From: Setophaga petechia
Lineage: Eukaryota > Chordata > Aves > Passeriformes > Parulidae
NCBI GenBank assembly: GCA_024362935.1
Contig: JANCRA010000174.1
Span: 1 to 64,000, forward strand
Reading direction: 5' to 3'
Length of the DNA stretch: 64,000 bases
A program made the position numbers and the translations under genes. Below the pieces are notes generated by a model. It made no database searches. It was not told the DNA's origin and saw only the letters and a list, made by a program, of their open reading frames with translations. Below are positions 9,908 through 20,035 of the stretch, piece after piece (positions within the stretch are counted from its first letter, which is position 1; each line of letters begins with the position of its first letter).

Positions 9908-10437
9908 AATTGTGATCCCTCTCCAGCTAAAACTTCAAAGTCCCCAAATAAAGGTTTTCTCCTTTTCTTTTCTTTTCTTTTCTTTTCTTTTCTTTTCTTT
10001 TCTTTTCTTTTCTTTTCTTTTCTTTTCTTTTCTTTTCTTTTCTTTTCTTTTCTTTTCTTTTCTTTTCTTTTCCTTTCCTTTTCTCTCTTCTCTTCTCTTC
10101 TCTTCTCTTCTCTTCTCTTCTCTTCTCTTCTCTTCTCTTCTCTTCTCTTCTCTTCTCTTCTCTTCTCTTCTCTCCTTTTCTCTCTTTCACTTTTCCTTTC
10201 TTTTTTCTGTTTTCTGTTTCCTTTTTTCTTTTTCCTTTTTCCTTTTTTCTTTTTCCGTTTTTCTTTTTTCTTTTTTCCTTCTCTTTTCCCACTCCAACCC
10301 CCAGCCTGTGTCTGTGGCCTCTTTGCTGTTGTTTTTTTGGATGTTTTGGGGTTTTCCAAGCCCTGCTGATGAACGGGGTGACCAGAGAATGGGAAAATAA
10401 TGGGAAAATAATGGGAAATCCCCCAGTTGCTCCCAGC
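9908..10437 (-). repeat. Right arm of the large inverted repeat (polypyrimidine)
   Basis: Reverse complement of the left arm. CCCTCTCCAGCTAAAACTTC at the inner edge leads into CCAAATAAAGG, then about 320 bp of C/T-only sequence (TTTTC then TCTTC units; about 9957-10285). It ends with CCAACCCCCAGCCTGTGTC, TGATGAACGGGGTGACC and GGGAAATCCCCCAGTTGC. A short GGGAAAATAAT duplication is present here and absent from the left arm. Confidence 0.92.
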
Positions 10438-10788
10438 CCCGGGGGTGGCTGTGCTTGGCACTGGAGCTGCTCTGCTGCTCTCCCAGGGCTGGGCCAGGCA
10501 CCGTGGCTGTGGCAAAGCCCAGGAATGCAGGGCTGGGTGCATTTCCCTGCTTTTATTCTGGAGGGTTTTTTGTGTTTCAGAGGCCAAACCATGGAGGGGC
10601 TGCCTGGGACCATCGGTGGCTGCTGAGGAGGTGCTGGAGGAGCCCCCAGGGCAGCTCCTCTGGAGCCAGGGGGGGTGAGCTGGGCTTGGCCTCAAACTGA
10701 TCCCAAGTGGAGACTGGAGAGGGTGCTGAGAGCTGGGAGCAGGGGCTGTGTTCATCCAGGGATTCATGGGCGTGCAGTGCCCAGCTCT
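10438..10788. other. Non-repetitive stretch
   Basis: GC-rich, no recognised gene or element. Confidence 0.4.
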
Positions 10789-11145
10789 GTCCTTTCCTTT
10801 CCTTTCCTTTCCTTTCCTTTCCTTTCCTTTCCTTTCCTTTCCTTTCCTTTCCTTTCCTTTCCTTTCCTTTTCCTTTTCCTTTCCTTTCCTTTCCTTTCCT
10901 TTCCTTTCCTTTCCTTTCCTTTCCTTTCCTTTCCTTTCCTTTCCTTTCCCTTCCCTTCCCTTCCCTTCCTTCCCTTCCCTTCCCTTCCCTTCCCTTCCCT
11001 TCCCTTCCCTTCCCTTCCCTTCCCTTCCCTTCCCTTCCCTTCCCTTCCCTTCCCTTCCCTTCCCTTCCCTTCCCTTCCCTTCCCTTCCCTTCCCTTCCCT
11101 TCCCTTCCCTTCCCTTCCCTCTTTCCTTTCCCTTTTCCCTTCCAG
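10789..11145. repeat. Pentanucleotide array (CCTTT)n then (CCCTT)n
   Basis: About 160 bp of CCTTT units switches near 10948 to about 175 bp of CCCTT units. The + strand is pyrimidine only. The CCCTT block recurs at 18687-18785. Confidence 0.96.
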
Positions 11146-11189
11146 GTCCAGGGTGGGATTATTGGGGTATCTGGGCAGAGGTTGGACTG

Positions 11190-11575
11190 GATGATTCCTG
11201 TGATGGTCCCTGTAGGGTTGGATGGTCCCTGTGGGGCTGGATGTCCCCTGTGACAGTCCCTGTGGGGCTGGATGACACCTATAGGGCTGGATGTCCCCTG
11301 TGATGACCCCTGTGGGGCTGGATGATTCCTGTAATGATTCCTGTAGGGCTGGATGAACCCTGTAGGATTGGATGACCCCTGTGATGGTCCCTGTGGGGCT
11401 GGATGATCCCTGTGATGATCCCTGTAGGGTTGGATGACCCCTGTGGGGCTGGATGATTCCTGTGAAGATTCCTGTAGGGTTGGATGACCCCTGTAGGGTT
11501 GATGGTCCCTGTGGGGCTGGATGACCCCTGTAATGATTCCTGTGGGGCTGGATGACCCCCGTGTCCCTCCCAGCC
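11190..11575. repeat. Minisatellite (GGCTGGATGACCCCTGTGG-like)n
   Basis: About 15 irregular copies, 20-35 bp each, of GGCTGGATG plus ATGGTCCCTGTGGGG variants. Confidence 0.88.
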
Positions 11576-11867
11576 CCCGCTGGTGACTCAGGGCTCAGGA
11601 ACGGCTCTCGGCGATGCCGGGAAGGAGCGGGGCCGGGCGGCCCGTGCCGTGCCGGGGGCTGGGAAGGCGCAGGCGGCTGCGGTTTGCAGGGCAGGGCGGG
11701 GACACCCAGCCCGAGCGAGGCTTTGCACGCAAAGGGAACAATAATCCCATTATGGGCCCCGCGGCGAGCGAGCGCGGCTGGAGCCGCTCGCGGTGCGAGA
11801 TGCGCGCCCGGGGCGGATCGCGGCACCTGAGTCACCGCTGGGGAGGGACGGGCTGGGATTGCACCGC
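11576..11867. promoter_or_regulatory. CpG-rich island, possible regulatory element
   Basis: GC-rich with many CpGs (GCGGCGAGCGAGCGCGGC) beside an AT motif AACAATAATCCCATTATGGG. TGACTCA and GAGTCACC (AP-1-like) occur at both ends. No TATA box or coding frame is convincing. Regulatory role inferred from composition only. Confidence 0.35.
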
Positions 11868-12145
11868 CCGCCCTGCCCTGGCACGGCAGCGATCCCAACC
11901 TGCACACGGGGATGGATTTCACCTCCCACCCTGCCCTGGCACGGCAGCGATCCCAACCTGCACACAGGGATGGATTTCACCTCCCACCCTGCCCTGGCAC
12001 GGCAGCGATCCCGGCCTGCACACGGGGATGGATTTGGATTTCACCTCCCACCCTGCCCTGGCACGACAGCGATCCCGGCCTGCACACGGGGATGGATTTC
12101 ACCTCCCACCCTTCACCCTGCCCTCGGCACGGCAGCGATCCCGGC
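11868..12145. repeat. 59-bp minisatellite, about 5 copies
   Basis: Unit: CCCTGCCCTGGCACGGCAGC, GATCCCAACCTGCACACGGG, GATGGATTTCACCTCCCAC. Copies are very similar, suggesting recent expansion. Confidence 0.93.
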
Positions 12146-12245
12146 CCGCGGGCAGAATCAATGACTTCTATTCTTCGTGCGCGGCTTTGTTGGGCTTGGC
12201 AGCCGCGCCGCAATTGAAGCCTCCCGATGCTCCCCTGGCCCCTCG
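12146..12245. other. Short unique island, possible conserved element
   Basis: Contains AGAATCAATGACTTCTATTC, GCGGCTTTGTTGGGC and GCCGCAATTGAAGCC between two minisatellites. It includes ATCAATGA, a PBX/HOX-like word. Conservation was not tested. Confidence 0.35.
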
Positions 12246-12630
12246 CAGCCCTCCCGTGCCCCAAAATCCCTTCCTGGAGGTGCCGGTTCCTGTGCCCCAA
12301 AATCCCCCTGGAGGTGCCGGTTCCTGTGCCCCAATATCTCCTGGAGGTGCCGGTTCCCGTGCCCAAAATCCTCCTGGAGGTGCCGGTTCCCGTGCCCCAA
12401 TCTCCCCCTGGATGTGCCAGTTCCTGTGCCCCAAAATCCCTCTGGAGGTGCCGGTTCCTGTGCCCCAAAATCCTCCTGGAGGTGCCGGTTCCCGTGCCCC
12501 AATCCCCTCCTGGAGGTGCCAGTTCCCGTGCCCCAAAATCCTCCTGGAGGTGCCGGTTCCCGTGCCCCAATCCCCACCTGGATATGCCGGTTCCTGTGCC
12601 CCAAAATCCTCCTGGAGGTTCCTCCTTCCC
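12246..12630. repeat. 34-bp minisatellite (GGAGGTGCCGGTTCCTGTGC)n
   Basis: About 11 copies of GGAGGTGCCGGTTCCTGTGC plus CCCAAAATCCTCCT, with C/T variation at a few fixed positions. Confidence 0.93.
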
Positions 12631-12734
12631 GTCCCAGCCTGGCCCTGGGGACTGCAGGGAACGCAGGGGATTTGGGCTCAGGGTGAGCTTTTGGCAGGGC
12701 AGATGTTGTGTGTGGGGTTATTGAGTTTGGAGAG

Positions 12735-13295
12735 GAGATTTTGGAGAATTCTGGAATGATTTGTGTTGGGAGGGACCTTCAATCCCACCTGGAGCCACCA
12801 TGCCATGGGCAGGGACACCTTCCAGTGTCCCAGGGTGCTCCAAGTCCTGTCCAGCGTGGTCTTGGGCACTTCCAGGGATCCAGGCACTTCCAGAATTCTA
12901 TCCCAGCCAGGAATTCCCAATTCCCAATACCCCATCCCTCCCCACCCTCTGGCAGTGGAAGCCATTCCATCCCAACCAGGAATTCCCAATATCCCATCCC
13001 TCCCTGCTCTCTGGCAGTTTAAGGCCATTCCATCCCAACCAGGAATTCCCAATTCCCAATTTCCCATCCCTCCCCAACCTCTGCCAGTTTAAAGCCATTC
13101 CATCCCAGCCAGGAATTCCCAATTCCCAATCTCCCATCCATCCCCACCCTCTGGCAGTTTGAGGCCATTCCCTGTGTCCTGTCCCTCCATCCCTTGTCCC
13201 CAGTCCCTCTCCAGCTCTCCTGGAGCCCCTTCAGGCCCTGGAAGGGGCTCTGAGCTCTCTCCAGACTTTTTCAGGCTAAACAATCCCAACTTCTA
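12735..13295 (-). mobile_element. CR1 LINE 3' part with internal tandem expansion
   Basis: On the minus strand, 13295-13140 reads like late CR1 ORF2 (FSLKKSGESSEPL and similar), and 12900-12740 like its end and tail (SLEVPKTTLDRTWSTLGHW). Between them, 12900-13140 is a 60-70-bp repeat (CCATTCCATCCCAACCAGG, AATTCCCAATTCCCA) of about 4 copies that is itself CR1-like at its edges. The array appears to have grown inside the element. Confidence 0.75.
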
Positions 13296-14010
13296 ATTGA
13301 ATTCCAGTTATTTTCCAGGTATTTACTGGCTCTCTCTCAGCGGGTTTGTTTAGTCTTGCATGGTCAACCAGCCCTTGAACAGCTCCGTGCTTGTGTCCCT
13401 GCTGGATTCCTGGGATTGCAGCTCATGGATGAGCTCCTGCTTCCCTTTTTCCTGGTTCTTTTACCTAAAATCCTTCATTTTCACTGTGCCACCTCTGGGG
13501 GATGTTCTCCATGTGCTTCCTTAGGAGCTGTGTGAGGTGGGAAAGGTCAAACCCCATCGGTCCCAGAAGGATCCCAGCTCCACTTCTTCAACCCACAGGG
13601 TTGTTCCTAATGGGAAAAGAGGGAGAATCCCCCCCTGTGGGATCTGCAGCTGGCCCAGCTCCCATTTCAGTGCCTCATTTCTTGTTCTGAGTCTTTTACA
13701 GTGTGCAGGGTTTGTGTGAGAACAGTGGGGAAACATTCCTGGTACAGCCTTGGTGCAGATTTCTGGGAAGTGTTTTTTGTGCCTCATAATCCTGCCAGGG
13801 GGGTCTCCAGAGCAGGAAATGGAGCCTGAAGGTTTATTTTAATATAATCTTACAAAATGCTGATGATAACTGAAAAGCTTTTGTGTCCAGGGCTGGTTCC
13901 TGGGGGGGGGAATTGCTTCAACCTCTGCCTGGTGCCTCTCGTGTTCCATGAGGAAAACGTTCCTGACCGGAGCTCCCAGCTCGTCTCACACGATCCCTGA
14001 GCTGTGCCTG
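13296..14010. other. Unique stretch with a possible conserved element
   Basis: 13296-13420 is unlike its surroundings (AATTCCAGTTATTTTCCAGG, GGGTTTGTTTAGTCTTGCAT) and holds a forkhead-type TTTGTTTA. 13820-13890 is AT-rich. No exon recognised. Confidence 0.35.
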
Positions 14011-14092
14011 GAGCAGAAACAAACCCGGGCTGGGGGGAAGAGAGCCCTGGAGCAGAAACAAACCCGGGCTGGGGGGAAGAGAGCCCTGGATC
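14011..14092. repeat. Two tandem copies of a 39-bp unit
   Basis: GGAGCAGAAACAAACCCGGG followed by CTGGGGGGAAGAGAGCCCT occurs twice, identical by eye. Confidence 0.9.
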
Positions 14093-14237
14093 TGCTCTGC
14101 TTTGGCTGCAGAATCATTTCCCTGCCATAAAATCACCAGCAGGAGCCAAGGGAAGATGAGGTCATAGGGAAAAACACGGGCTGGGAAACAATGGAGGGAG
14201 GTGCTGGTAACGGCTGGGGTGGGGATGTCCCACAGCC

Positions 14238-14525
14238 CCGGGGTGTCCTGGGGACCCCCAGCTCCTCCAGGGACCCCCCAGCTCCTCCAGGGACCACCAG
14301 CTCCTCCAGGGACCCCCCAGCTCCTCCAGGGAACCCCCAGCTCCTCAAGGGAACCCCAGCTCCTCCAGGGAACCCCAGCTTCTCCAGGGACCCCCCCAGC
14401 TCCTCCAGGGACCCCCAGCTCCTCCAGGGACCCCCCAGCTCCTCAAGGGAACCCCAGCTCCTCCAGGGACCACCAGCTCCTCCAGGGACCCCCCAGCTCC
14501 TCCAGGGACCACCAGCTCCTCCAGG
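14238..14525. repeat. 18-19-bp minisatellite (CAGCTCCTCCAGGGACCCC)n
   Basis: About 15 copies. It is pyrimidine-skewed and grades into the longer unit that follows. Confidence 0.94.
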
Positions 14526-15060
14526 GAATCCAACCTCCATGAGGAACCCCAACCTCCATTGGGAACCCAACCTCCATCAGGAATCCCCAACATCCTTGAG
14601 GAACCCCAACACTCATCAGGATCCATCTTCACTGGGACCCCCAGTTCCCCCAGGACCTTCAGCTCTACCAGGATCACAACTCCACTGGAACTCCCATCTC
14701 CTCCAGGATCCCACCTCTGTCAGGACCCCCAGCTTCTCCAGGATCCCATCTCTTCCAGGATCCCAACTCCTCTGGGATATCTGCCTCCATTGGGCCCCCA
14801 ATCTTCTATTGGACCCCAATCCCACTAAATCCTCCCCATCTCCTCCAGAACCCCAATCCCATTGAACCCCCTGCGTCCTCCAGGACCCCAATCCCATTGA
14901 ACCCCCCATCTTCCACAGAACCCAAATCCCACTGGAGCCTCCATCTCCTCCATGGACCCCAATCCCACTGAACCCCACATCTCTCCATGACCCCAATCCC
15001 ATTGGAACCTTCCCCCATCTCCTCCAGGACCCCAATCCCACTGAACCCATTCTGCCATTC
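14526..15060. repeat. Degenerate minisatellite, 25-33-bp unit
   Basis: Irregular copies of CTCCAGGACCCCAATCCCA plus CTGAACCCCCCAT. Probably an older part of the same array as 14238-14525. Confidence 0.85.
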
Positions 15061-16290
15061 CAGTGCTGCTCCCCCCCCCCTGTGCAGGACACACCATCAC
15101 CATCAGCATTCCCAAACTTTTTGTTCCATTTCTTTCCCAAGGTTTAGACTCAGTGAAGGCTGGGGCATCCCAGTTCCTCCCCCCTGATGTGTCAGGCCAG
15201 GCTGGCAGCAGTGGGGTTGGGTTTCAAACACAAATCGCAGCTCACAACATATTTGGCTTTTTCCTTTCCTTTTCCAGGCCATAATTCATCCCAGCTCATC
15301 TCTGCTGGAGGATGGACACAAACCCAGGAGGATCTGCAGGTCCTTTCCCTGAATCCAGCATTGCTGGTGCGTCCCTGGAGGTCAGAGAGCCCCGGGAATT
15401 TGGGGGACATCTCTTCAATCTTGTCTTGGCGAGGATTTCACCAAATCCCTCCAGTTTTGGGCGCAGAGAAAAATCCTTTGGAGAGCAGGGAGATGAATGC
15501 TGACACCGAGGAGCCCCCCGGGGCCTCGCGAGTCATTAAACAAATTAAGTGGTAGCAGCAGGAGGCCCCTGTGATTGCGTGTGAAACCCCCGGGGGCTCC
15601 GTAATTGCTCTGCAGCTCTGGTGGGTGGAAGAGACAAAGGGATTTGGGGGGATTTTGGGGGATTTTGGGGATTTTTCCTCCCCTGGCGCAGCCAGCAGCA
15701 GCTCCAGCTGTTTTTTGGATCCATGGAGCGCTCGGAGATTCGGCTGTGCTGGAGCAGAGCCTGGAGGAGCTGGGATGAGGTCCCTGTCCCCGGGGAGGTG
15801 TGGGGAGAGCTCCCAGTGAGCTCTCATGGACCCCAGCTCCCAGCCCACGGCCTCTGCCACCACTGGAACATTCCAAATCCATTGGAAACGTTTTTCCCTC
15901 TGAGAAAATGACCAAAACCACCTCTCCCCAAAATCCCCTGCATATCCCGAGCTCCCGTGGCTCCAGAGGGCTGTGAAATTCCCAAATTGCAGCTCCCAGG
16001 GTTGTCTGTGCTCAGCAGGATGAGATCCCACCAGGAGAAGCATCGGGATCCTCAGCTCTGGTTTTCCCAAGCTCCCTCTGCCCGGGATATTCCTTAGGGA
16101 TGGATCCCAACCCTTGGAATGATCATCTGCTCAGCACTTCTCAGCTCAGGATCATCCCAGCAGGGAAACATCTGGAATGCCGCCAGCCAGGAGGGGATGA
16201 TGGCCCTGCCAGAGTCAAAAGGAATCCAAATGATTTGATTTGAATATTTAATACAGCCAGGACCAGCCCCACGGTGCTGCTGACAGGGGA
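15061..16290. other. Unique stretch with possible conserved elements
   Basis: No coding exon recognised. 15490-15610 (GCGAGTCATTAAACAAATTA, GTGGTAGCAGCAGG, TGTGATTGCGTGTGAAAC) and 16200-16260 (AATCCAAATGATTTGATTTG, AATATTTAATACAGCC) have low repeat content and AT-rich factor-like words. Confidence 0.4.
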
Positions 16291-17075
16291 AGGGGACACA
16301 GAGAGCCCCGAGGGGAGGTGGGGATTGTCCAGGGGCAGGTGGGGATTGTCCAGGGGCAGGTGGGGATTGTCCAGAGAGAGGTGGGGATTGTCCAGGGGGA
16401 GGTGGGGATTGTCCAGGGGGAGATGGATTGTCCAGGGGAAGGTGGGGATTGTCCAGGGGCAGGTGGGGATTGTCCAGAGAGAGGTGGGGATTGTCCAGGG
16501 GGAGATGGATTGTCCAGGGGGAGGTGGGGATTGTCCAGGGGAGATGGATTGTCCAGAGAGAGGTGGGGATTGTCCAGGGGGAGGTGGGGATTGTCCAGGG
16601 GGAGATGGATTGTCCAGGGAGGTGGGGATTGTCCAGGGGGATGTGGGGATTGTCCAGGGGGAGGTGGGGATTGTCCAGGGGAGGTGGGGATTGTCCAGGG
16701 GAAGATGGGGATTGTCCAGAGAGAGGTGGGGATTGTCCAGGGGAAGATGGGGATTGTCCAGAGAGAGGTGGGGATTGTCCAGGGGAGGTGGGGATTGTCC
16801 AGGGGAAGGTGGGAATTGTCCAGGGAAGGTGGGAATTGTCCAGGGGGAGTGGGGATTGTCCAGGGGAGATGGGGATTGTCCAGGGGAAGTGGGGAAGGTG
16901 GGGATTGTCCAGGGGCAGGTGGGGATTGTCCAGGGGATGTGGGGATTGTCCAGGGAAGGTGGGGATTGTCCAGGAGGAGATGAATTGTCCAGGGGAGGTG
17001 TGGATTGTCCAGGAGGAGATGAATTGTCCAGGGGCAGGTGGGGATTGTCCAGGGCAGGTGGGGATTGTCCAGGAG
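16291..17075. repeat. 21-bp minisatellite (GTGGGGATTGTCCAGGGGCAG)n
   Basis: About 36 copies. The variable part is the three to six bases after CCAGGGG. G-runs on the + strand recur in every unit. Long open frames in all three phases arise because 21 is a multiple of three. Confidence 0.96.
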
Positions 17076-17450
17076 GAAGCTGAGATTCCTTCCCTCTGCT
17101 CTTTTCCCCTTTCCCTGCCCCTCTCCCTGAGCTGTCCCAAACAAGTGCTGCCTTCTGGCACGGCCTTTCCCAGCTGCACAAAGGCTGCCTTGTGCCTCTG
17201 AGCTCCAGATGTTCCTCATCCCACAGAAAATCTCCAGCACCAGGTACCTGCTCCCCTGCAGCACCAGCTGGCCTGGCAGGGAGCTCAGTATTCCAGTCCC
17301 AGCAATATTGAGATTTTTATTCCAATTCCAATAGCTCTAATTGTGGTTCTCCCCTCAGGATCTCATGGAGGTGTCAGGAATTCCCTCTCCTGTGGGCCCA
17401 GGGCTGGCAGGGAGGTGCCTCCACCTTGGGGACACAGGTTGGGGACAGGC
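17076..17450. other. Non-repetitive stretch
   Basis: No recognised gene. AGATTTTTATTCCAATTCC and AATAGCTCTAATTGTGG at 17310-17350 are AT-rich. Confidence 0.4.
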
Positions 17451-17890
17451 TGGACCTCACCCTGTGGTGGTGTTCACAGGGGTCCCAGGATGAGGGAAGA
17501 GATGAGAATCTTAACTCCATGTTTCAGAAGTGATTTATTATTTTATGGTATAAATTATATTAAAAAAATATATTTTATATTATATATTAGACATTAAATA
17601 TTATATATTTAATATTATATACTTAATATTATATATTAGAACTGTACTAAAAGAACAGAAGAAAGGATTTAATCAGAAGGCTTGCAAGGAATGAAAAAGA
17701 AATGATAATAAAATCCTGTGGCTGCTCACAGCCTCGACACAGGTGGCTGTCATTGGTCATCAAGTGAAAACAATTTCACACGCTGGGTAAATAATTCTCT
17801 AAATCACATTGCAAAGCAGCAAAACGTGGGGAAGCTGAGGCTTCCCAGCTTGAAAGGATTTTCCATAAAATGTGTCTGTGGCACCACCCT
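17451..17890 (+). mobile_element. ERV LTR-like element, same family as 1135-1665
   Basis: Shares the ordered blocks GAGAATCTTAACTCCATG, TTTCAGAAGTGATTTATTA, an AT tract (17530-17640), GAAATGATAATAAAATCC, GTCATTGGTCATCAAGTG and GGATTTTCCATAAAATGTG. It is in the same orientation as the first copy. No internal viral genes are present. Confidence 0.6.
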
Positions 17891-17929
17891 GTCCCTGCAG
17901 CAGGTGAGCCCAGGGGCTGCACAAACCCA

Positions 17930-18180
17930 GCTGGGGTCGGGCTCTTGTCCCAGGTCACAAACGATGGGAAACAGCCTCAGGCTGCAGCAGCGGAGGCTGA
18001 GGTTGGATATTGGGAGAAATTCCATGGGAAGGGCTGTCCTGCCCTGGCACGGTGGTGGAGACCCCACCCCTGTGTGGATGTGGCACTGGGGACAGGGGCA
18101 GTGGTGGCACTGGCAGCGCTCAGGGAGGTTGGGCTGGGTGGTCTTAGGGGGCTTTTCCAACCTGTTCTGTAATTCCAGGG
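17930..18180 (+). mobile_element. CR1 LINE 3'-end fragment
   Basis: The + strand frame reads like CR1 ORF2 near its end (GNSLRLQQRRLRLDIGRN) and then GTTGGGCTGGGTGGTCTTAG, the CR1 tail region. It abuts the LTR-like element on its left. Confidence 0.78.
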
Positions 18181-18360
18181 ACGCCTTTCTCCCCAAAACC
18201 CACACCTGGGGGAGGTGAGGGATGAAGGCACCCAGGGGGATGTGTTTTCCATGGAGGGGATGGTGGAGGAGCAGGTGAAGGATCTGGTGATGGCCAGGGC
18301 AGCACCTGGGGCTCACCTGGCACTGAATCCCGGAGGAGGCTCCTCTCCTGACCTTTGGGA

Positions 18361-18510
18361 TGCAGGTGGGGATCCAGGGGGCAGCTCCAGAGCATCCGGG
18401 ATGGGGATCCAGAGCATCCGGGATGGGGATCCAGGGAGCAGCTCCAGGGCATCCAGGGTGGGGATCCAGAGCATCCAGGGTGGGGATGCAGGGAGCAGCT
18501 CCACCCTCTC
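18361..18510. repeat. Minisatellite (GATCCAGAGCATCCGGGATG-like)n
   Basis: About 6 copies, alternating GGGGATCCAGAGCATCC with GGGAGCAGCTCCAGGGCATC. Confidence 0.85.
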
Positions 18511-18686
18511 CTGCAGGGACAGGGAGTGACACCTGGAAACCGCCCCCGGTCCCTGCAGCGCCTCATTGTCCTGGGAAACGCCGGGGGCAGGAGCAGGGAA
18601 CGCTCCGGAGCAGGGAATGGCCGGGGTGGGGAGCGGGGAGAAACCTCTCTCTGCAGAGCACAAGCGCCTCTTTGTCCCCTCTGTCT

Positions 18687-18785
18687 TCCCTTCCCTTCCC
18701 TTCCCTTCCCTTCCCTTCCCTTCCCTTCCCTTCCCTTCCCTTCCCTTCCCTTCCCTTCCCTTCCCTTCCCTTCCCTTCCCTTCCC
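18687..18785. repeat. (CCCTT)n pentanucleotide array
   Basis: About 20 uninterrupted CCCTT units, the same motif as the second half of 10789-11145. Confidence 0.97.
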
Positions 18786-19170
18786 CATCGTCCCCTTTTG
18801 TCCCCACACATTTCCCTCGGTGCCATTGTCCCCCTGTTCCCCAGCCCATGAGCTGCTCCCGGCTCCACCTGTTTTTTTTCCACGTCCTTTTCCAGGACAC
18901 CTGATGTATTTATTTTCATTCCTGGTTTGTTTTATTTAATTTTTTTTTCTGCTTTTTTTTTTCGGTCCTATGAAGTCGATTCCTGCTCGCCGTGCCCTGG
19001 GAGCCGCGGTTAATGAGTAACCACAGCGAGCTCCGGGGCAGCTGCCTCACACAAACCCAGCCGGGAGGTTTTTGGAGCCGCATAAGGGAACGTTTGTTCT
19101 GCAGCCTCTCAATGGATCCTTGTGCAGGAGGCGAGGAGTGTGGGGAGAGAGGGGCAGACACTAAATCACC
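18786..19170. other. Unique stretch with a possible conserved element
   Basis: T-rich 18900-18962 is followed by CCTATGAAGTCGATTCCTGC, GAGCCGCGGTTAATGAGTAA, CCACAGCGAGCTCCGGGG and GCATAAGGGAACGTTTGTTC. This segment (about 18963-19110) differs from the surrounding repeats and holds a homeodomain-type TTAATGAG. No coding frame is convincing. Confidence 0.4.
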
Positions 19171-19211
19171 GCCCTCCTCCTCCTCCTCCTCCTCCTCCTC
19201 CTCCTCCTCCG
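19171..19211. repeat. (TCC)n microsatellite
   Basis: About 13 TCC triplets. Confidence 0.95.
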
Positions 19212-19324
19212 AGCACAGCTCAGAGCTCAGAGCTCAGCCCGGGAGCTGCTGCTGCCTTTTCCTCAGAGATGGGGCTGAGTTACCTCGCTGGGTTCACAGA
19301 ATGGATTTATCTCCCCTGCCAAGC

Positions 19325-20035
19325 ACATTTTTAGGGACTTTTTAGCTTTAAGGTTCATTTTAAGTGGTTTAAGGATCAAACACTGAGCCCATCCAGGTGC
19401 TGGCATGGCAGGAATTGGGATTTTCTGTCTCTGTCCCATTGAAGAGCAGGTTTGGCTCTTGGGGTTCATCATTTTACCTGTCCCCTCTGTGGTGGTTTGA
19501 GAACTCACTTTTTAGCATTAAGGCTCGTTTTAAGTGCTTTAAGGATCAAACACAGCCCCATCCAGATGCTGGTGTGGCAGGAATTGGAATTTTCTGTCCT
19601 TGTCCCATTGAGGAGCAGGTTTGGCTCTTGGGGTTCATCATTTTACCTGTGCCCTTTGTGGTGATTTTGGGAGCTCACTTTTAGGCACTTTTTAGCATTA
19701 AGGCTCCTTTTAAGTGGCTCAAGGATCAAATACTGAGCCCATCCAGATGTTGGCATGGCAGGAATTGGGATTTTTTGTCTCACCCATTGAGGAGCAGGTT
19801 TGGCTCTTGGAGTTCATCATTTCACCTGTCCCCTCTGTGGTGGTTTTGAGAACTCACTTTTCAGCATTAAGGCTCGTTTTAAGTGCTTTAAGGATCAAAC
19901 ACTGAGCCCATCCGGATGCTGGTGTGGCAGGAATTGGGATTTTCTGTCTCTGTCCCATTGAGGAGCAGGTTTGGCTCTTGGGGTTCATCATTTTACCTGT
20001 CCCCTCTGTGGTGATTTGGGGGGTTTATCTGACAT
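19325..20035. repeat. Tandem repeat of about 170-180 bp, 4 copies
   Basis: TTTGGCTCTT recurs at 19451, 19620, 19799 and 19970. Each unit has TTTTAGCATTAAGGCTC, TTTAAGGATCAAACAC, GAGCCCATCCAGATGCTGG and TTCATCATTTTACCTGT. Confidence 0.94.

Noticed and set aside
9883..11922. 679-codon open frame on the minus strand
   Set aside because: It spans the purine arm, the CCTTT/CCCTT array and the 59-bp minisatellite; Lys/Glu/Arg/Gly repeats reflect composition. No domain or splice context.
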